64,000 bases of DNA from Gremmenia infestans (taxonomy: Eukaryota > Ascomycota > Leotiomycetes > Helotiales > Hamatocanthoscyphaceae). The stretch lies in assembly GCA_032629725.1 (NCBI GenBank), contig JAFEVB010000010.1, forward strand, positions 1,488,001 through 1,552,000. The letters are read 5' to 3'. The notes under the pieces were generated by a model that was not told where the DNA came from, searched no databases, and saw only the letters and a list, made by a program, of their open reading frames with translations. The position numbers were made by a program, and so were the translations under genes. Positions 22,028 to 32,636 of the stretch are shown here, in pieces; position 1 is the first letter of the stretch; every line of letters starts with the position of its first letter.

Positions 22028-23044
22028 ATGGCAACCTCAAACAACGCCCAGAAGGATGAATCCCTAGAAACTACAACTCAACCCCAAATCATCGACGATA
22101 AATCTCCCCACTGCATCCCCTTCATCCTCTCGCGCCTCCACGCCTACCAATCCTCCCATCCAAACTCCTCCCGCCCCTTCATAATAGGCCTCAACGGCGT
22201 CCAAGGCGCCGGAAAAACAACCCTCGTATCCGCACTCGCGCAAACGCTGAAGGAGAAAGAGGGCCTGGAGACTCTGGTACTGAGTATAGATGACCTATAC
22301 CTGAAGCGCGAAGACCAGGTGAAGCTTGCGAAAGAGCAGGAGGGCAACGCATTGGTGCAGTATAGAGGAGAACCCGGTTCGTCCCCTCCCCGTCTCCCCC
22401 ACAATCCCAACTTCTCCGCAAAATGCTAACCCCGCATGAAACCAGGAACCCACGACATCCCACTCGCTCGCACCCTCCTCAGCACTCTCCTCGCCGGCCT
22501 CCCAACCCCCATCCCGGCCTACAACAAAGCAGCCTACTCCGGACACGGCGACCGCGCTCCCTCCAGCACCTTCCGGCTTGTCAACACGCCGTCCACGCCC
22601 CCCATAAAAGTTTTAATCCTCGAAGGCTGGCTCGTTGGCTTCCGCTCTCTCCCCGCTCACGTTATAGCAGAAAAAAAAGCCTCGCCGTCTTCGTTGACGC
22701 TTAAAAAGCACACATTGGCGCATTTGGAATATGTGAATGAGAGGCTGAAGGAATATGATGTGTTGACGGATGAGTTCGATGCGTTTATACATATTGATGC
22801 GAGGGAGACGCAGTGGGTGTATGGCTGGCGGGAGGAGCAAGAGGCGTTGTTGAGAGCGAAGGGGGAGGGGGGGATGAGTAGGGAGGAGGTGGTCAGGTTT
22901 GTGGATGGGTATTTTCCTGCTTATGAGCTTTATGTGGAGGGTGTTCGGAGCGGGGTGTTGAGGGGGAAGGGGGAGGGGGAGGGGAGGCAGCTGAGGTTGG
23001 TTGTTGGGAGGGATAGGAGGGTTGAGGAAGTTGTTGTGATTTAA
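22028..23044 (+). CDS. Tda10/glycerate-kinase-like P-loop kinase
   Basis: Two exons (22028-22376, 22446-23044) give 315 residues. Walker A is GLNGVQGAGKTTLVSAL (about residues 54-70). It is followed by LETLVLSIDDLYLKREDQVKL, the strand and DDxY motif of the family. Further conserved pieces are GTHDIPLA at the splice junction, PAYNKAAYSGHGDR and ILEGWLVGF. This is the pattern of yeast YGR205W/Tda10 and plant glycerate kinases, cytosolic ATP-dependent small-molecule kinases of the phosphoribulokinase/uridine-kinase superfamily. The substrate of the fungal branch is not settled. The intron donor is the unusual GTTCGT. The 3' coding end is very G-rich (encoding RGKGEGEGR), which may fold as a G-quadruplex. 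Confidence 0.85.
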
Positions 23045-23554
23045 GTGTTGATTTTTCACTGGCAGATAGAGTATGCGTGTCCTGAAGGAGGTGGTTTGCA
23101 AAGACAGTATTGATGAATAAATATCATTACATAGCTAGGCTAAAGCAAATGGGTATCTGATATCTGTAGAAAACGCCAACATGCTAATACTCTTCCCACA
23201 CCACTTTTCCGTACCATGCCAATGCTATCCGAAGCTCCGATGCCCATGCGAATACAATACAGTTCCTTCATAAATCCAGTCTTGATGAATTTCCATGTCT
23301 CTGGCCTGTTCTCAAACTCGTGCGCACCTGTGGCACGCCCCATTCATATCGTGACATTAGAAAGCCCGTAGAAAATGCGAAGCCACATCACCAAGTCTCC
23401 CAACCCATGATGAAGCAATATCATCCCAACGTCTTGGATGTAGTCTCCCGCCAAACGTCCCTCTCAAAACCCCGAAGCTCTTGCCGATTTTTCTCGGCCA
23501 TAGCATGCAAATCCGACGAGAGCAAGGAAGCAAGATCCAGAGTAGACAAGTAGA
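23045..23554. other. Convergent intergenic region
   Basis: 510 nt between two convergent gene ends. No gene, repeat or RNA was recognised; it holds the 3' UTRs. Confidence 0.6.
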
Positions 23555-25006
23555 TTAGAACTTGCCCCGAAGTACACCCTCTCCGGAAGCCTTCATGTCC
23601 TTAAGCTTGGCATCATAACTTTCATACTTGGATTTGACTGCTTTTTCTCTAGCCTCAAGCTTATCCTCAAAAGATTCCGCGATGCGACGCTTCTTATCTC
23701 GTGCCTCCTTTAATTTATTCTTCAGATCCATGATATTTGTCAGAATGTAGTCTCCTGCTTGCTTCCACTCGTCGGAAGGCATTTGGGCAAAGGCTTCGGC
23801 TCGTGCCATGTCATTCGGAGCAAGACTTAAGATGAACTTGATCTTCTGCTCCATTGCGACATTGGACGAGGAAAGCTCTTGTGGAAGGGTATAGGGTTCT
23901 GTTCCAGGAACTTCCTCCCAGCTCTCAGCTTTAAGCTTGGCGTATGGCATGCTCGATAACTCTTCGTCTGTATAATCAGGGGTGTGAGTGTCCGGTGGTG
24001 GCTGGGAAAGTCCAGATTCTTGGAGCTTGCCCTCACGAATTGGGCTATCGAGCTGCGATAAGCTTTCTACGCCATTATGTGCCTCCATTGGGGTTTGGTC
24101 TTCGCCAAATTCTCGAGCTTGTCCACCGTTTTGAAAGTCGGATGGTGCGCCTATTTCAAAATCATCAACACTGACATTTACCTGAATCCCTTCCTCATCT
24201 ATTCGTTGCTGAATTCTTGGATGGTTTGTGACACCTCCAAGAGCTTCGTTGGAACGTCCTCGTTTTTTTGAGTACTTGCTCTTCGGACTCGCCGCAATTT
24301 CTTCATGACCTAGTCGAATCTGGAGGTTCGGATGGGCGGCAGGTTGCTGCTTTGGACGCGAACGATTAATGTTGATAGGGTTTGCTTGACGCCTTACCCT
24401 ATCGTGTTGTTCTTGTTTGAGATATTGTCGGCTTTGTTTGCGATGAAGCCCTGGAGGTGAGCGTTCTTCAGGAGCGGGTATATCGATATCGTTCTGCACA
24501 GTTTCATCATCTGCTTCTTGATCCTCCTCTACATCCTCCTCTACAATGGAGTCGCTCTCGCTTTCGCGTGAATGGTAATCTTGTGGGTAGGTGCCAGCTT
24601 GTTGGCTGAATGGAATTTCACCCATATCAAGACTTGTCTTGGTTTGATCCCAGTTCGTAGAAACAGTATCGTCGAAGGGGTCATCTCTCCGGCTTGCCTG
24701 TTGAACAGGCAACATCTGTTGCTGCTCCTGCTGGTACTGTTGATCCTGATATTCGTTTCGGCCAACTGGATATTGACGTTGTATTGGGAAACCCGAGTGT
24801 GGAGCAGAGACGGTATTAGCTAGCTTCTGCTTTGTGCTGGGCTTCACCCTCGCTGTCGCTGCCACAGCAGCACGGGCGGCATTTATGCCAGGTGGCGGGG
24901 TGTTATTACGCTGAGGCTTGCTGCTTTGGACCAAGCCATCTTGAGCGAGGTTGTGATTCTCCTGGTTACGTTGGGCCTCTTGGCTTTTAATAAATCGGGT
25001 GGCCAT
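23555..25006 (-). CDS. ECM11-domain protein
   Basis: A single long frame of 483 residues. The start is the first ATG; the frame extends further upstream without one. The first about 370 residues are low-complexity and Gln/Asp/Ser-rich with basic patches (KYSKKRGRSNEA), probably disordered and nuclear. The last about 115 residues are the ordered part: YAKLKAESWEEVPG, PNDMARAEAFAQMPSDEWKQAG, then a coiled coil (LKNKLKEARDKKRRIAESFEDKL). This matches the C-terminal domain of extracellular mutant protein 11. In budding yeast Ecm11 (with Gmc2) is a synaptonemal-complex and pre-meiotic replication factor. In filamentous fungi the domain is widespread but little studied, so a chromosome/meiosis role is inference. 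Confidence 0.7.
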   Translation of the reverse strand: MATRFIKSQEAQRNQENHNLAQDGLVQSSKPQRNNTPPPGINAARAAVAATARVKPSTKQKLANTVSAPHSGFPIQRQYPVGRNEYQDQQYQQEQQQMLPVQQASRRDDPFDDTVSTNWDQTKTSLDMGEIPFSQQAGTYPQDYHSRESESDSIVEEDVEEDQEADDETVQNDIDIPAPEERSPPGLHRKQSRQYLKQEQHDRVRRQANPININRSRPKQQPAAHPNLQIRLGHEEIAASPKSKYSKKRGRSNEALGGVTNHPRIQQRIDEEGIQVNVSVDDFEIGAPSDFQNGGQAREFGEDQTPMEAHNGVESLSQLDSPIREGKLQESGLSQPPPDTHTPDYTDEELSSMPYAKLKAESWEEVPGTEPYTLPQELSSSNVAMEQKIKFILSLAPNDMARAEAFAQMPSDEWKQAGDYILTNIMDLKNKLKEARDKKRRIAESFEDKLEAREKAVKSKYESYDAKLKDMKASGEGVLRGKF

Positions 25007-25741
25007 CTTGAACTCGGTTCGTGGCGATGTGGAATGAGAATTGATTGCGGATAAGGTCAAATGGACGTTCGGGAGAAGGGTCTGTATTGGACATCTGTTA
25101 GCAAGATAGTCTTGAGGAGCTGTTTGCTATGGACTATTGGATAAGCCCGCTACCCATCGAGAGGATCCAATGGATTGCTATCCCAGACGTACCGTATCAC
25201 AGGTCCAGAATGCTTCGAGTACAAACGCAGATCTGCTTTGGCTCGCGAGAGCTGTGAGGTGAGGCTCAGGAACGCGGTGTTGATCGGCACCAAGGGGCGT
25301 TATCCACTTTCAAAGGATCCTGATAGCGAGAGTCCTTCAATTGTGTGTCATGAACATCCACTTCCTGGGCTAAAACGAGAAGGTATTTTAGAGACCGTAG
25401 CACGATTGGAGTTGCTTTAAGAGAGGTTGGCAGAACGCGAGGAGGAAGACGCGAAGTCGCGGCCGAGTACTTAGGTAAGATCTTACGTGAGCACGTGAAT
25501 ATGTAAACATGATTGTGTATGCCCTATAGAAATTTTGGTTTTCAGGCTGTCTACGGTAGGTTGCGGAGAAGAATTGTAGATTTATTCTAGACTACTCGAA
25601 TTTGGTTCACCTTTCAGGTCAAGTTGTGTAGAAGAGGGGAAGTACGGAGTAGGTCCAATTCCAAAGTGAAGATTTCGAAAAAGCACGCATGCACTTCCCA
25701 ATAAGGACGTTTCAATTTTCACTCTTTGACAATATGTATTG
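25007..25741. other. Intergenic, no gene seen
   Basis: 735 nt between the ECM11-like start and the methyltransferase 3' end. An 81-codon frame (25175-25420) has no features. It should contain the ECM11-like promoter. Confidence 0.55.
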
Positions 25742-26734
25742 TTACCGTAAAATACCCATATGAACTACAAAGCCTGAGTCTGCTTTCAGCCCATTGATCA
25801 ATTCCTCATCAGGCAGCCTCCATACCCTGAACGCCTTGTAGAATGCCTTGAGCCAAGCCTCAAACACGTCTGCCGAGCGAAGTTGTTGAGCTACAATGCA
25901 AACCGTTGGACACTCTTTCTCCTTGGCTGTATCTGAGAGTTTTAATTGACAAGCATCAATGCAAGTCTGCACTAATGGCTGAATAAGAGCGTCGTTGTAA
26001 ATACAATCACAAGCTATAACAGTATCAAAACTGCCTGCGCCCAACAGAGACGCTGTCACTTCATCGGTCTCCCAGTCTAGAGGCTTAGCAGTGATATTGC
26101 TCGCGTTCTGAGCAATAATTACCGATGTAGAGCCTCTCTTCGGCTTGGCATTGCTTTTCCGGCCTTTGCTTGCTGAAGTTGACGTATCTCGACAGTTCTC
26201 AGCCAGGTTCTGATTCAAAAGCTTCATCACATAGTCTTGATCCGTCAAGACATAAGATGCCACGTATGGGCCAAGCGTTAAACTAATAATCCCAGATATT
26301 CCACACCCCAATTCAAGAACAGCAGAGCTGCTGTTGAGAATATCGTGTTTGAGAAATGGATTTGTGGAAGTAGTGATCCATGATGCAAATAAGGGCGTGA
26401 TCTTCCAGACAACTGGTCACGTCAATCATACAGCCGATGCATCTAGGGCTACGGGACGAACCTGCGCCAGTCGTACCTCCTCCTCGATTAGAGGATAGAA
26501 TGGTTGGTGATTGGTGGATGGTCAGGTCACGATCCCTTATTGTAAGTTCCAGAATCGAGGCTTTTGAATCAACGAAACCAAGATTTTGGGAGGGAATTGA
26601 CTGCGAGAAGAGCAGGAATGCTTCTGAAGAGAATGATTAGATGTGGAAACTTGGAATATACGGCTATGAAACCCACCTTCTTCTGGATCTTCAATCTCAG
26701 GTCCCAACGCATGAAGTAGAGATTGAATAGTCAT
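25742..26734 (-). CDS. Rkm5/METTL21-like lysine methyltransferase
   Basis: Three exons (26734-26677, 26623-26462, 26412-25742) give 296 residues. SAM-binding motif I is VLELGCGISGI (about 105-116). It is followed by YVLTDQDYVMKLLNQNL, the acidic loop that ends beta-2, and by VIACDCIYNDALIQPLV, the post-II D/E-x-x-Y-like motif of family 16 (METTL21/Rkm5) class I methyltransferases. The early exon also matches (LELTIRDRDLTIHHQSPTI, a modified form of the Rkm5 N-terminal strand). Yeast Rkm5 methylates ribosomal protein L1; the substrate here could be ribosomal or another protein lysine. A basic insert (KGRKSNAKPKRGS) sits inside the domain. The second intron has the unusual donor GTTCGT. Confidence 0.82.
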
Positions 26735-27565
26735 CCGAGAGACCTAGACCACGCGGATTAGATCTTTCAAATCCACCGGACAGTTGAAGGGTTTTCTGAT
26801 GTGCAAAGAATAAGACCGTAGAATATTTGGACCCAGAAAATCTGTCATCCTCAACATTGCAAGGCGCTATTCAATAGGTGGGACTTCCATTTGTAGCTGT
26901 AGGTACATGAACCAAACGTTGAAGGGGTCAAGTATGGGCTCACTTTGAGTTTAGAAATGCTTGTACAGCAGTACCCTTGCGCCTGCACTGCCTCTGCCTC
27001 TGATGTGTCCTGCCCGGTCTGTGAAAGGTTCTGGAGGAAATGGGTGCCAGCAAAGTTGGATAACTTTAACAAATACTTGTCGTGTACTGTAGAGTAAGTA
27101 TCACTCACTTAATCATTCTTGCACCGCTAGTATCGCTCGCTGCCCTATACAGCTTGGCCATGAATAGATGGTGAAGTGTCCAAGGCACATCGGAGACTGA
27201 AGCTGTTTTGGGACTTTCAGTGGGGTGGGGAAGGGGAGGGGAGGGGAGCCCCTGGAGATTTACGGAGTACTGGGACTGGTACCTCCGTACAGTAGTGTCC
27301 GCGCCACAGCCCAAGATCTGGTCCTGTACGCAATGCAGCGTCATTGTTTTCGCCCTCGTAATCGCAACTCCGGATCAACAAACCTCAACAAAAATCTCCA
27401 CCACCAACCAACATTATCCACCTTCTCACGCTGCACAAGGGATAACACTCTGCACCTGCATTTTCTCGTGCTGTTGACGCCCGTATAGGCTTCAATACTC
27501 TACCCATACTTGCACTCTACCCTCTAAACCTCTCTCTCACTTTGATACCCCTGTCGCACCCCAAC
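26735..27565. other. Divergent promoter region of the methyltransferase and acyl-CoA synthetase
   Basis: 831 nt. It contains a G-rich tract (described separately) and a CT-rich stretch directly before the acyl-CoA synthetase start. Short frames are chance. Confidence 0.55.
27222..27246 (+). promoter_or_regulatory. G-quadruplex / STRE-rich tract
   Basis: Five runs of four Gs, separated by 1-2 nt (T, AA, A, A), fall within 25 nt. That exceeds any G4 rule. The same tract contains three overlapping AGGGG stress-response (Msn2/4-type) cores. It lies about 320 nt upstream of the acyl-CoA synthetase start. Confidence 0.5.
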
Positions 27566-29756
27566 ATGTCTCTCAAGAATGCCACTGTCCAGGCTAGAAT
27601 TGTCAAAAAGCCACCCTTCAGTCTCGAAGTCCCCGGCTACGAACCCGTCGAAGGCGAGACCATCCCCCGCAGACATCCTCTAACCGTCAACAAACTCAAG
27701 GACCGCCCGGAAGAAGGTATTGCGACAGTCTTCGATATCGTCAAACGCGGTTCCGAGAAGTTTGGCAATGCGAAAGCCCTCGGCTCTCGGAAGCTCATCA
27801 AAACCCATAACGAAGTCAAGAAGATCAAGAAAGTAATAGATGGCCAAGAACAGGAGGTTGAGAAGAAATGGACATACTTTGAGCTTGGCCCATATGAATA
27901 TCTGAGCTATCAAGAGTACGAGAAGCTCACCCTCCAGGTTGGAGCGGGATACCGGAAGCTGGGCCTGAACAAGGACGACAGAATCCACATCTTCGCTGCG
28001 ACAAGCGCACACTGGCTGGCAACAAGCCATGCTGCCGCCTCTCAGTCTATGCCAATTGTCACAGCCTACGATACCCTCGGCGAAGAGGGTCTCAAGCACT
28101 CTTTGGTGCAGACTAAGGCCAAAGCAATCTTCCTGGATCCCCATCTTCTACCTACACTTATGAACCCTTTGAAGGAAGCTACAGAGATCAAATACGTCAT
28201 CTGGAACAGCCAAAATGAGGTCAAGCAGGAAAATGTTGACATGCTCAAGAAGACTTACGAACGTCTCACAATTTTGAGCTTCGAGGAGCTCAGAAAGCTC
28301 GGCGAGGAGAACCCGGTGGATCCTATCCCACCTAGTCCAAAAGATCTTTGCTGCATCATGTATACGTCTGGTTCTACTGGGCCTCCAAAGGGTGTGCCAA
28401 TTTTGCATGAGGCAGTTATAGCTGCACGTACGTATTCCAAATTTCGCCTATAAGCCCCTACTGACACTTTTAGTTACTGGTGTGAGTGTCATTGTAGAGC
28501 CATACCTTGGCCCTGGTGACGGTCTTTTAACCTACCTACCTCTTGCCCACATCCTCGAATATGTTTTCGAGAACGCCGTTTTATATTGGGGGGGAACTAT
28601 GGGTTATGGCAACCCAAAGACGCTATCCGATCAATCCGTAAAAAACTGCAAGGGTGATATTAGGGAATTCCGACCAACAGTGCTTGTTGGTGTACCTGCA
28701 GTATGGGAGTCTATCAGGAAGGGTATCGTTGCAAAAGTCAACAGCAGTGGTGCTATTGTCAAGAATATGTTTTGGGCTGCACTTTGGGCAAAGAATAATA
28801 TTCTACACTATGGTCTCCCAGGCGCCGACTTCCTCGACGCGGTAGTCTTTAAGAAAGTCAAAGAAGCGACTGGAGGAAGACTTAGAATATGTCTGAATGG
28901 AGGCGGATCAGTCTCAAGAGATACCCAGCGCTTCCTTTCCCTGGCCATCACCCCCATGATTAATGGCTACGGTTTGACGGAAACCACCGCAATGGGCGCC
29001 CTCATGGACCCCCAAGAATGGACCGACAACGCCCTCGGCGACATCCCTGGCTCCGTCGAGGTCAAGCTCGTCGATTTCCCCGATGCTGGCTACCACGCAA
29101 CCAACAAGCCAAACCCCCAGGGCGAGATCTGGATCCGGGGCACCCCGGTCCTAAAAGAATACTACGAAAATGAGGAAGAGACCAAGGCCTCTCTCACTCC
29201 TGATGGATGGTTCAAGACGGGCGATATTGGCGAGTTCGACCATAATGGCCATCTTAAGATCATCGACCGCAAGAAGAACTTGGTCAAAACCCTCAATGGC
29301 GAGTACATTGCTATCGAGAGGCTCGAGGCTGTATACCGTGCCGCAACTGTCGTAGCAAACATCTGCGTATACGCCGACGAGCAGAAGACAAAACCCGTCG
29401 CCATTATTGTCCCCGCCGAACCTGCTCTGAGGAAGCTGGCTGAGAGTATTGGGGTTGAGGGACAAGGCGTTGAAGATCTTGCACACAACAAGAAAGTGCA
29501 AGATGCTGTATTAAAGGAGTTGCAGCAAGCGGGACGACATGGAGGTTTGAGCGGAATTGAAATTATCGAGGGAGTCATTGTAGCGGATGATGAGTGGACG
29601 CCTCATAATGTAAGTTTTCCTTCCCTAGCCACAGTAATATTATTGAACGAGACTAATTCGAAATAGGGATTGGTCACCTCAGCTCAGAAGCTAAACAGAA
29701 AAGCTATCCTAAGCAAGTACAAGAAGAGGGTCGATGCTGCTTACGGGCAGAAGTAG
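27566..29756 (+). CDS. Long-chain acyl-CoA synthetase
   Basis: Three exons (27566-28427, 28474-29609, 29667-29756) give 695 residues, the size of yeast Faa1/Faa4. The AMP-binding P-loop is MYTSGSTGPPKGV (about 270-282). The A5 motif is NGYGLTETTAMGAL, and the FACS signature region is DGWFKTGDIGEFDHNGHLK, then IDRKKNLVKTLNGEYIAIE. The C-terminal domain ends with QKLNRKAILSKYKKRV, carrying the catalytic lysine region. It activates long-chain fatty acids to acyl-CoA using ATP, feeding lipid synthesis and peroxisomal oxidation. There is no peroxisomal targeting signal at the C-terminus (it ends YGQK), so ER, lipid-droplet or plasma-membrane placement is more likely. The start, MSLKNATVQ, is the first ATG in frame with the conserved N-terminus. 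Confidence 0.95.
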
Positions 29757-30098
29757 AGGCTTCGGGAATTATGGGCGGGGAGTATTTAGATAATGGGGAG
29801 CCAAATTCCAAAATGCCAAAATTCAGTCTTGGGGGGATTGGCGGTGCTCTGTATAGTATGTCATTATAGCCGTCAGCTTTTAGCTAGCCATGAAATTAGT
29901 CTTTCTATGAAGCCGGGAACTTTCCTGCTCCAAAGGTGTTCTTCCAAGTGGAAAACCCGGGTTGGAAAATCTAGTGCTCGGCAAAGTTCGCCAACATTTT
30001 TACGCTGCTATGATTCAAACACATTTATAATTGCTTTGACGCTTTACTGGAGAATCTATCTATCTTCATACGCCAGCTCCACTTCATTCTACTTCACC
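29757..30098. other. Convergent intergenic region
   Basis: 342 nt between two convergent gene ends. Nothing was recognised beyond presumed 3' UTRs. Confidence 0.55.
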
Positions 30099-32210
30099 TC
30101 AATCCCCGAGCTGGAAACTCCTAACCTTCCCCTCCAGCTGCTCCAACTCACACAAGACATCCCGATAAAACGCATTCTGCAACATCGGATCCCGCAAATC
30201 CTTTGTATCCTCCCCAAAATTACAGAACAAACATCTCCGGACGACCTTCCCGTACGTCGAGCCCAGTCCATTCCCAATACTCTCGCCCAGCCGCTCCGCC
30301 GTCCGGAAATCAGTCAACGCATCTTCCACCCCATCAACCATATCTTGCTCCTCGCGCAGAGAGCGGAATGGCGCCTGGTACGCGAGCTCGATCAGGATTA
30401 TGCCAAGTCCGAAGAGATATGGGTTTCCGGCTAGGCTGTTGTGGGAGAGATTGTTGCTGTTTATACGGGTTAGGGATTCGGGCGTGTCTTTTACTTGGAC
30501 GGTTAGGTGGGGCGATATGAGGGTTAGGCGTTGGTGCGGGTGTGTCTCGTTCATGCCGAAGAATATTACGTCGTCGCTGCGCCAGGAGCTTTTTAGGAGG
30601 GGTGTAGTATGGAACTGGAGCACTGCTGCTGCTAGTTGTCGGGCGAGGCGGAGGCTCTCGTATTGCAGTAGCTTGCCAGTGTAGCCTGGATGGTGGAGTT
30701 AGTTCTATGACTACGTACATCATGGGAGAGGGGGGTGGGAAAGAGTTGTTTGTGTTTCCAGATACGCAAGGGGTGCGTTTTCTGTGACTTTTTGTCTCCC
30801 TTGGTGTCTTACTAAAGACGAAGCTGCCCGAGAGACTTCATTGATCCTTGGAACTGTGTAGAATGTCTCACAACTTGTGAGACATTTAAGCATCAAGGTG
30901 GATATAAGCTCATGGCCATCGATGCAACTTACTTCGTTGGGACATCAAATCCATAAGGCGGGCGAGGGACATTGATTTCGTCGACTGGGTGGCGGAAATG
31001 TTGATGTTGGAGAATACGCGGTGTTTGCAAGTGTCACCTTTTCCTAAGTAACCTATGCAATCATGTGGATTGCTGGCTAATAGGCACTGTCGGAGGTGAA
31101 GGCAGAAGTCTCGATCTTTGGAAAAGTCTGGAAGCGATATCTCTAAGGCCTGGCTTGCAAGCTCTAATGCAGAACAGGCAGGCTCGGGGCTGACGAATCT
31201 CACACCTTTAGCTGTCTTGAGCTTCTTGGTGGGCAGTAGCGGTGGTGCATCGTTCACTCTTTTCAGCGTCATTTTGAAGTGTGAGAGTGCGTGTTGAATT
31301 TCCTCTCTGTGTTCAGGCATCTCGTCGGCCAAAGAGCTGCTGAGGATTGATTCGATTACAACCCAGACCGGCGCAACTTCGTTAGTGTTGTTGCTCATCA
31401 AGCTTTGCGTAAAAGCCATTATGAATCGGATGAGGGATGGCTCTCCATTTGTAGCTATAACGTGCTCCGGTTCTAGTTTCACCTGCGCCCAATGCTCTGT
31501 ATGGACGCTGCATGCTTTTCCCAGCGCCTCGAAGAGTTGAACAGCTGCCTGTCTTACAGCTTTATGCTGGTCCACTCTGTGCTTGGCTCTTCGTGTGGCT
31601 ACCACAGGGACAGCCTCGACTTGTAGGTGTTTTAATCTGTTAATTTGCCCCGAAATGCGGATGAAATCTGCATTCAATTTGGCCAGTTGAGTCAGATTTG
31701 ACTCCAGGTGGGATTCTGAAAAGGCAAACTTTAGTTTACGTTTAGTGCGAAGGAAGACATCTTGATTTGACTCGTCCTTGATGGTTTTTTTACGTTAGTT
31801 TGGTCAGTGACAAGGGGGGGGAAGGAGCTTCACCGGTGTGGACTTCGCAAGAAATCCGTCAATGGACGACAGATTTGACTTAATCTTGTCTATAATTCCC
31901 ACACATGTAGTGCCTGACGCTCCCAGATGGCGAGAGAACTTTTCGTCCGTTTCGGGATCCGATGCCAACGGGTGGTCGTCTTCAGCAAGTATCTTGTTTG
32001 CTGTGTCAAAGTTCGTCAGGCATGCGAGCATGATCTGGATCTCGTTGCAAAACGAGGTCTGTGTTCGACAAGTAGACGACGCTGAAATTCGGTGACCTCG
32101 CTACCACAGCGTTTATATCGCGAAAATACCTTGTACATGGACTTGTATCTCCTAGCACCCTCAATCGCCAGAGGTAGCACACCAAATACAAGACCTGCAA
32201 CCTCAGCCAT
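30099..32210 (-). CDS. DUF7580 fungal protein with kinase-like C-terminus, possible frameshift
   Basis: Exons 32210-31834, 31776-30933 and 30685-30099 fit the DUF7580 family, about 600 residues. It opens MAEVAGLVFGVLPLAIEGARRY, the glycine-rich hydrophobic leader of HeLo-like/NLR-associated fungal N-termini. It goes on with FQRRL, NEIQIMLACL, ASDPETDEKFSRHLG and RTKRKLKFAFSE. The C-terminal part resembles a degenerate kinase lobe (LARQLAAAVLQFHTTPLL, then NPYLFGLGIILIELAYQAPF). Family roles are unproven; links to heterokaryon incompatibility or immunity are suspected. Exon 1 is 377 nt. The homologous frame needs one extra base near 32068-32078 to pass from FQRRL into the RTQTSFCNEI frame. Either the allele is broken or the first exon is mis-modelled. 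It shares a 426-nt divergent promoter with the C2H2-RRM-PHD gene. Confidence 0.65.
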
Positions 32211-32636
32211 GTCGAAGCATCACGGACTGAAAGAAGTTACTCTGTCTAAGGGGTATAGAAGCTCTCGCCGAAAGGTTACGGAGGTCAAGGCTATCGAGCC
32301 CAAAGCTCTGGTTGCACATGGTGTGGTGGCAGGGGCTATGCAAATACGCCCAACGACAATAGCTGCAGGCACTCTTGCGTGGCTGCGCGTACCAACATTG
32401 CATGTGCCCAATGATGGCAAGCCTTGGATCTGCACCTGCACCTACACCTACACCTCTGGATTACCAAAAAGACGATCGAGAGAGCTCTTCAACTTCTCAA
32501 TACATGCGTCAACAATTAGGCTTGGCCTGACAGTCTCGCCACGGACACAAACAACTGCACTCGCTGTGGCAGCTTTGAATGTGCCACTTATCTTGGAACA
32601 TCAGAACTTAGTATCGCTTTCTCTTACAGCCTCGCG
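32211..32636. other. Divergent promoter between DUF7580 and the C2H2-RRM-PHD gene
   Basis: 426 nt. A 185-codon + strand frame (32092-32649) spans it but overlaps DUF7580 exon 1 and has no recognisable features, so I regard it as chance. Confidence 0.55.
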
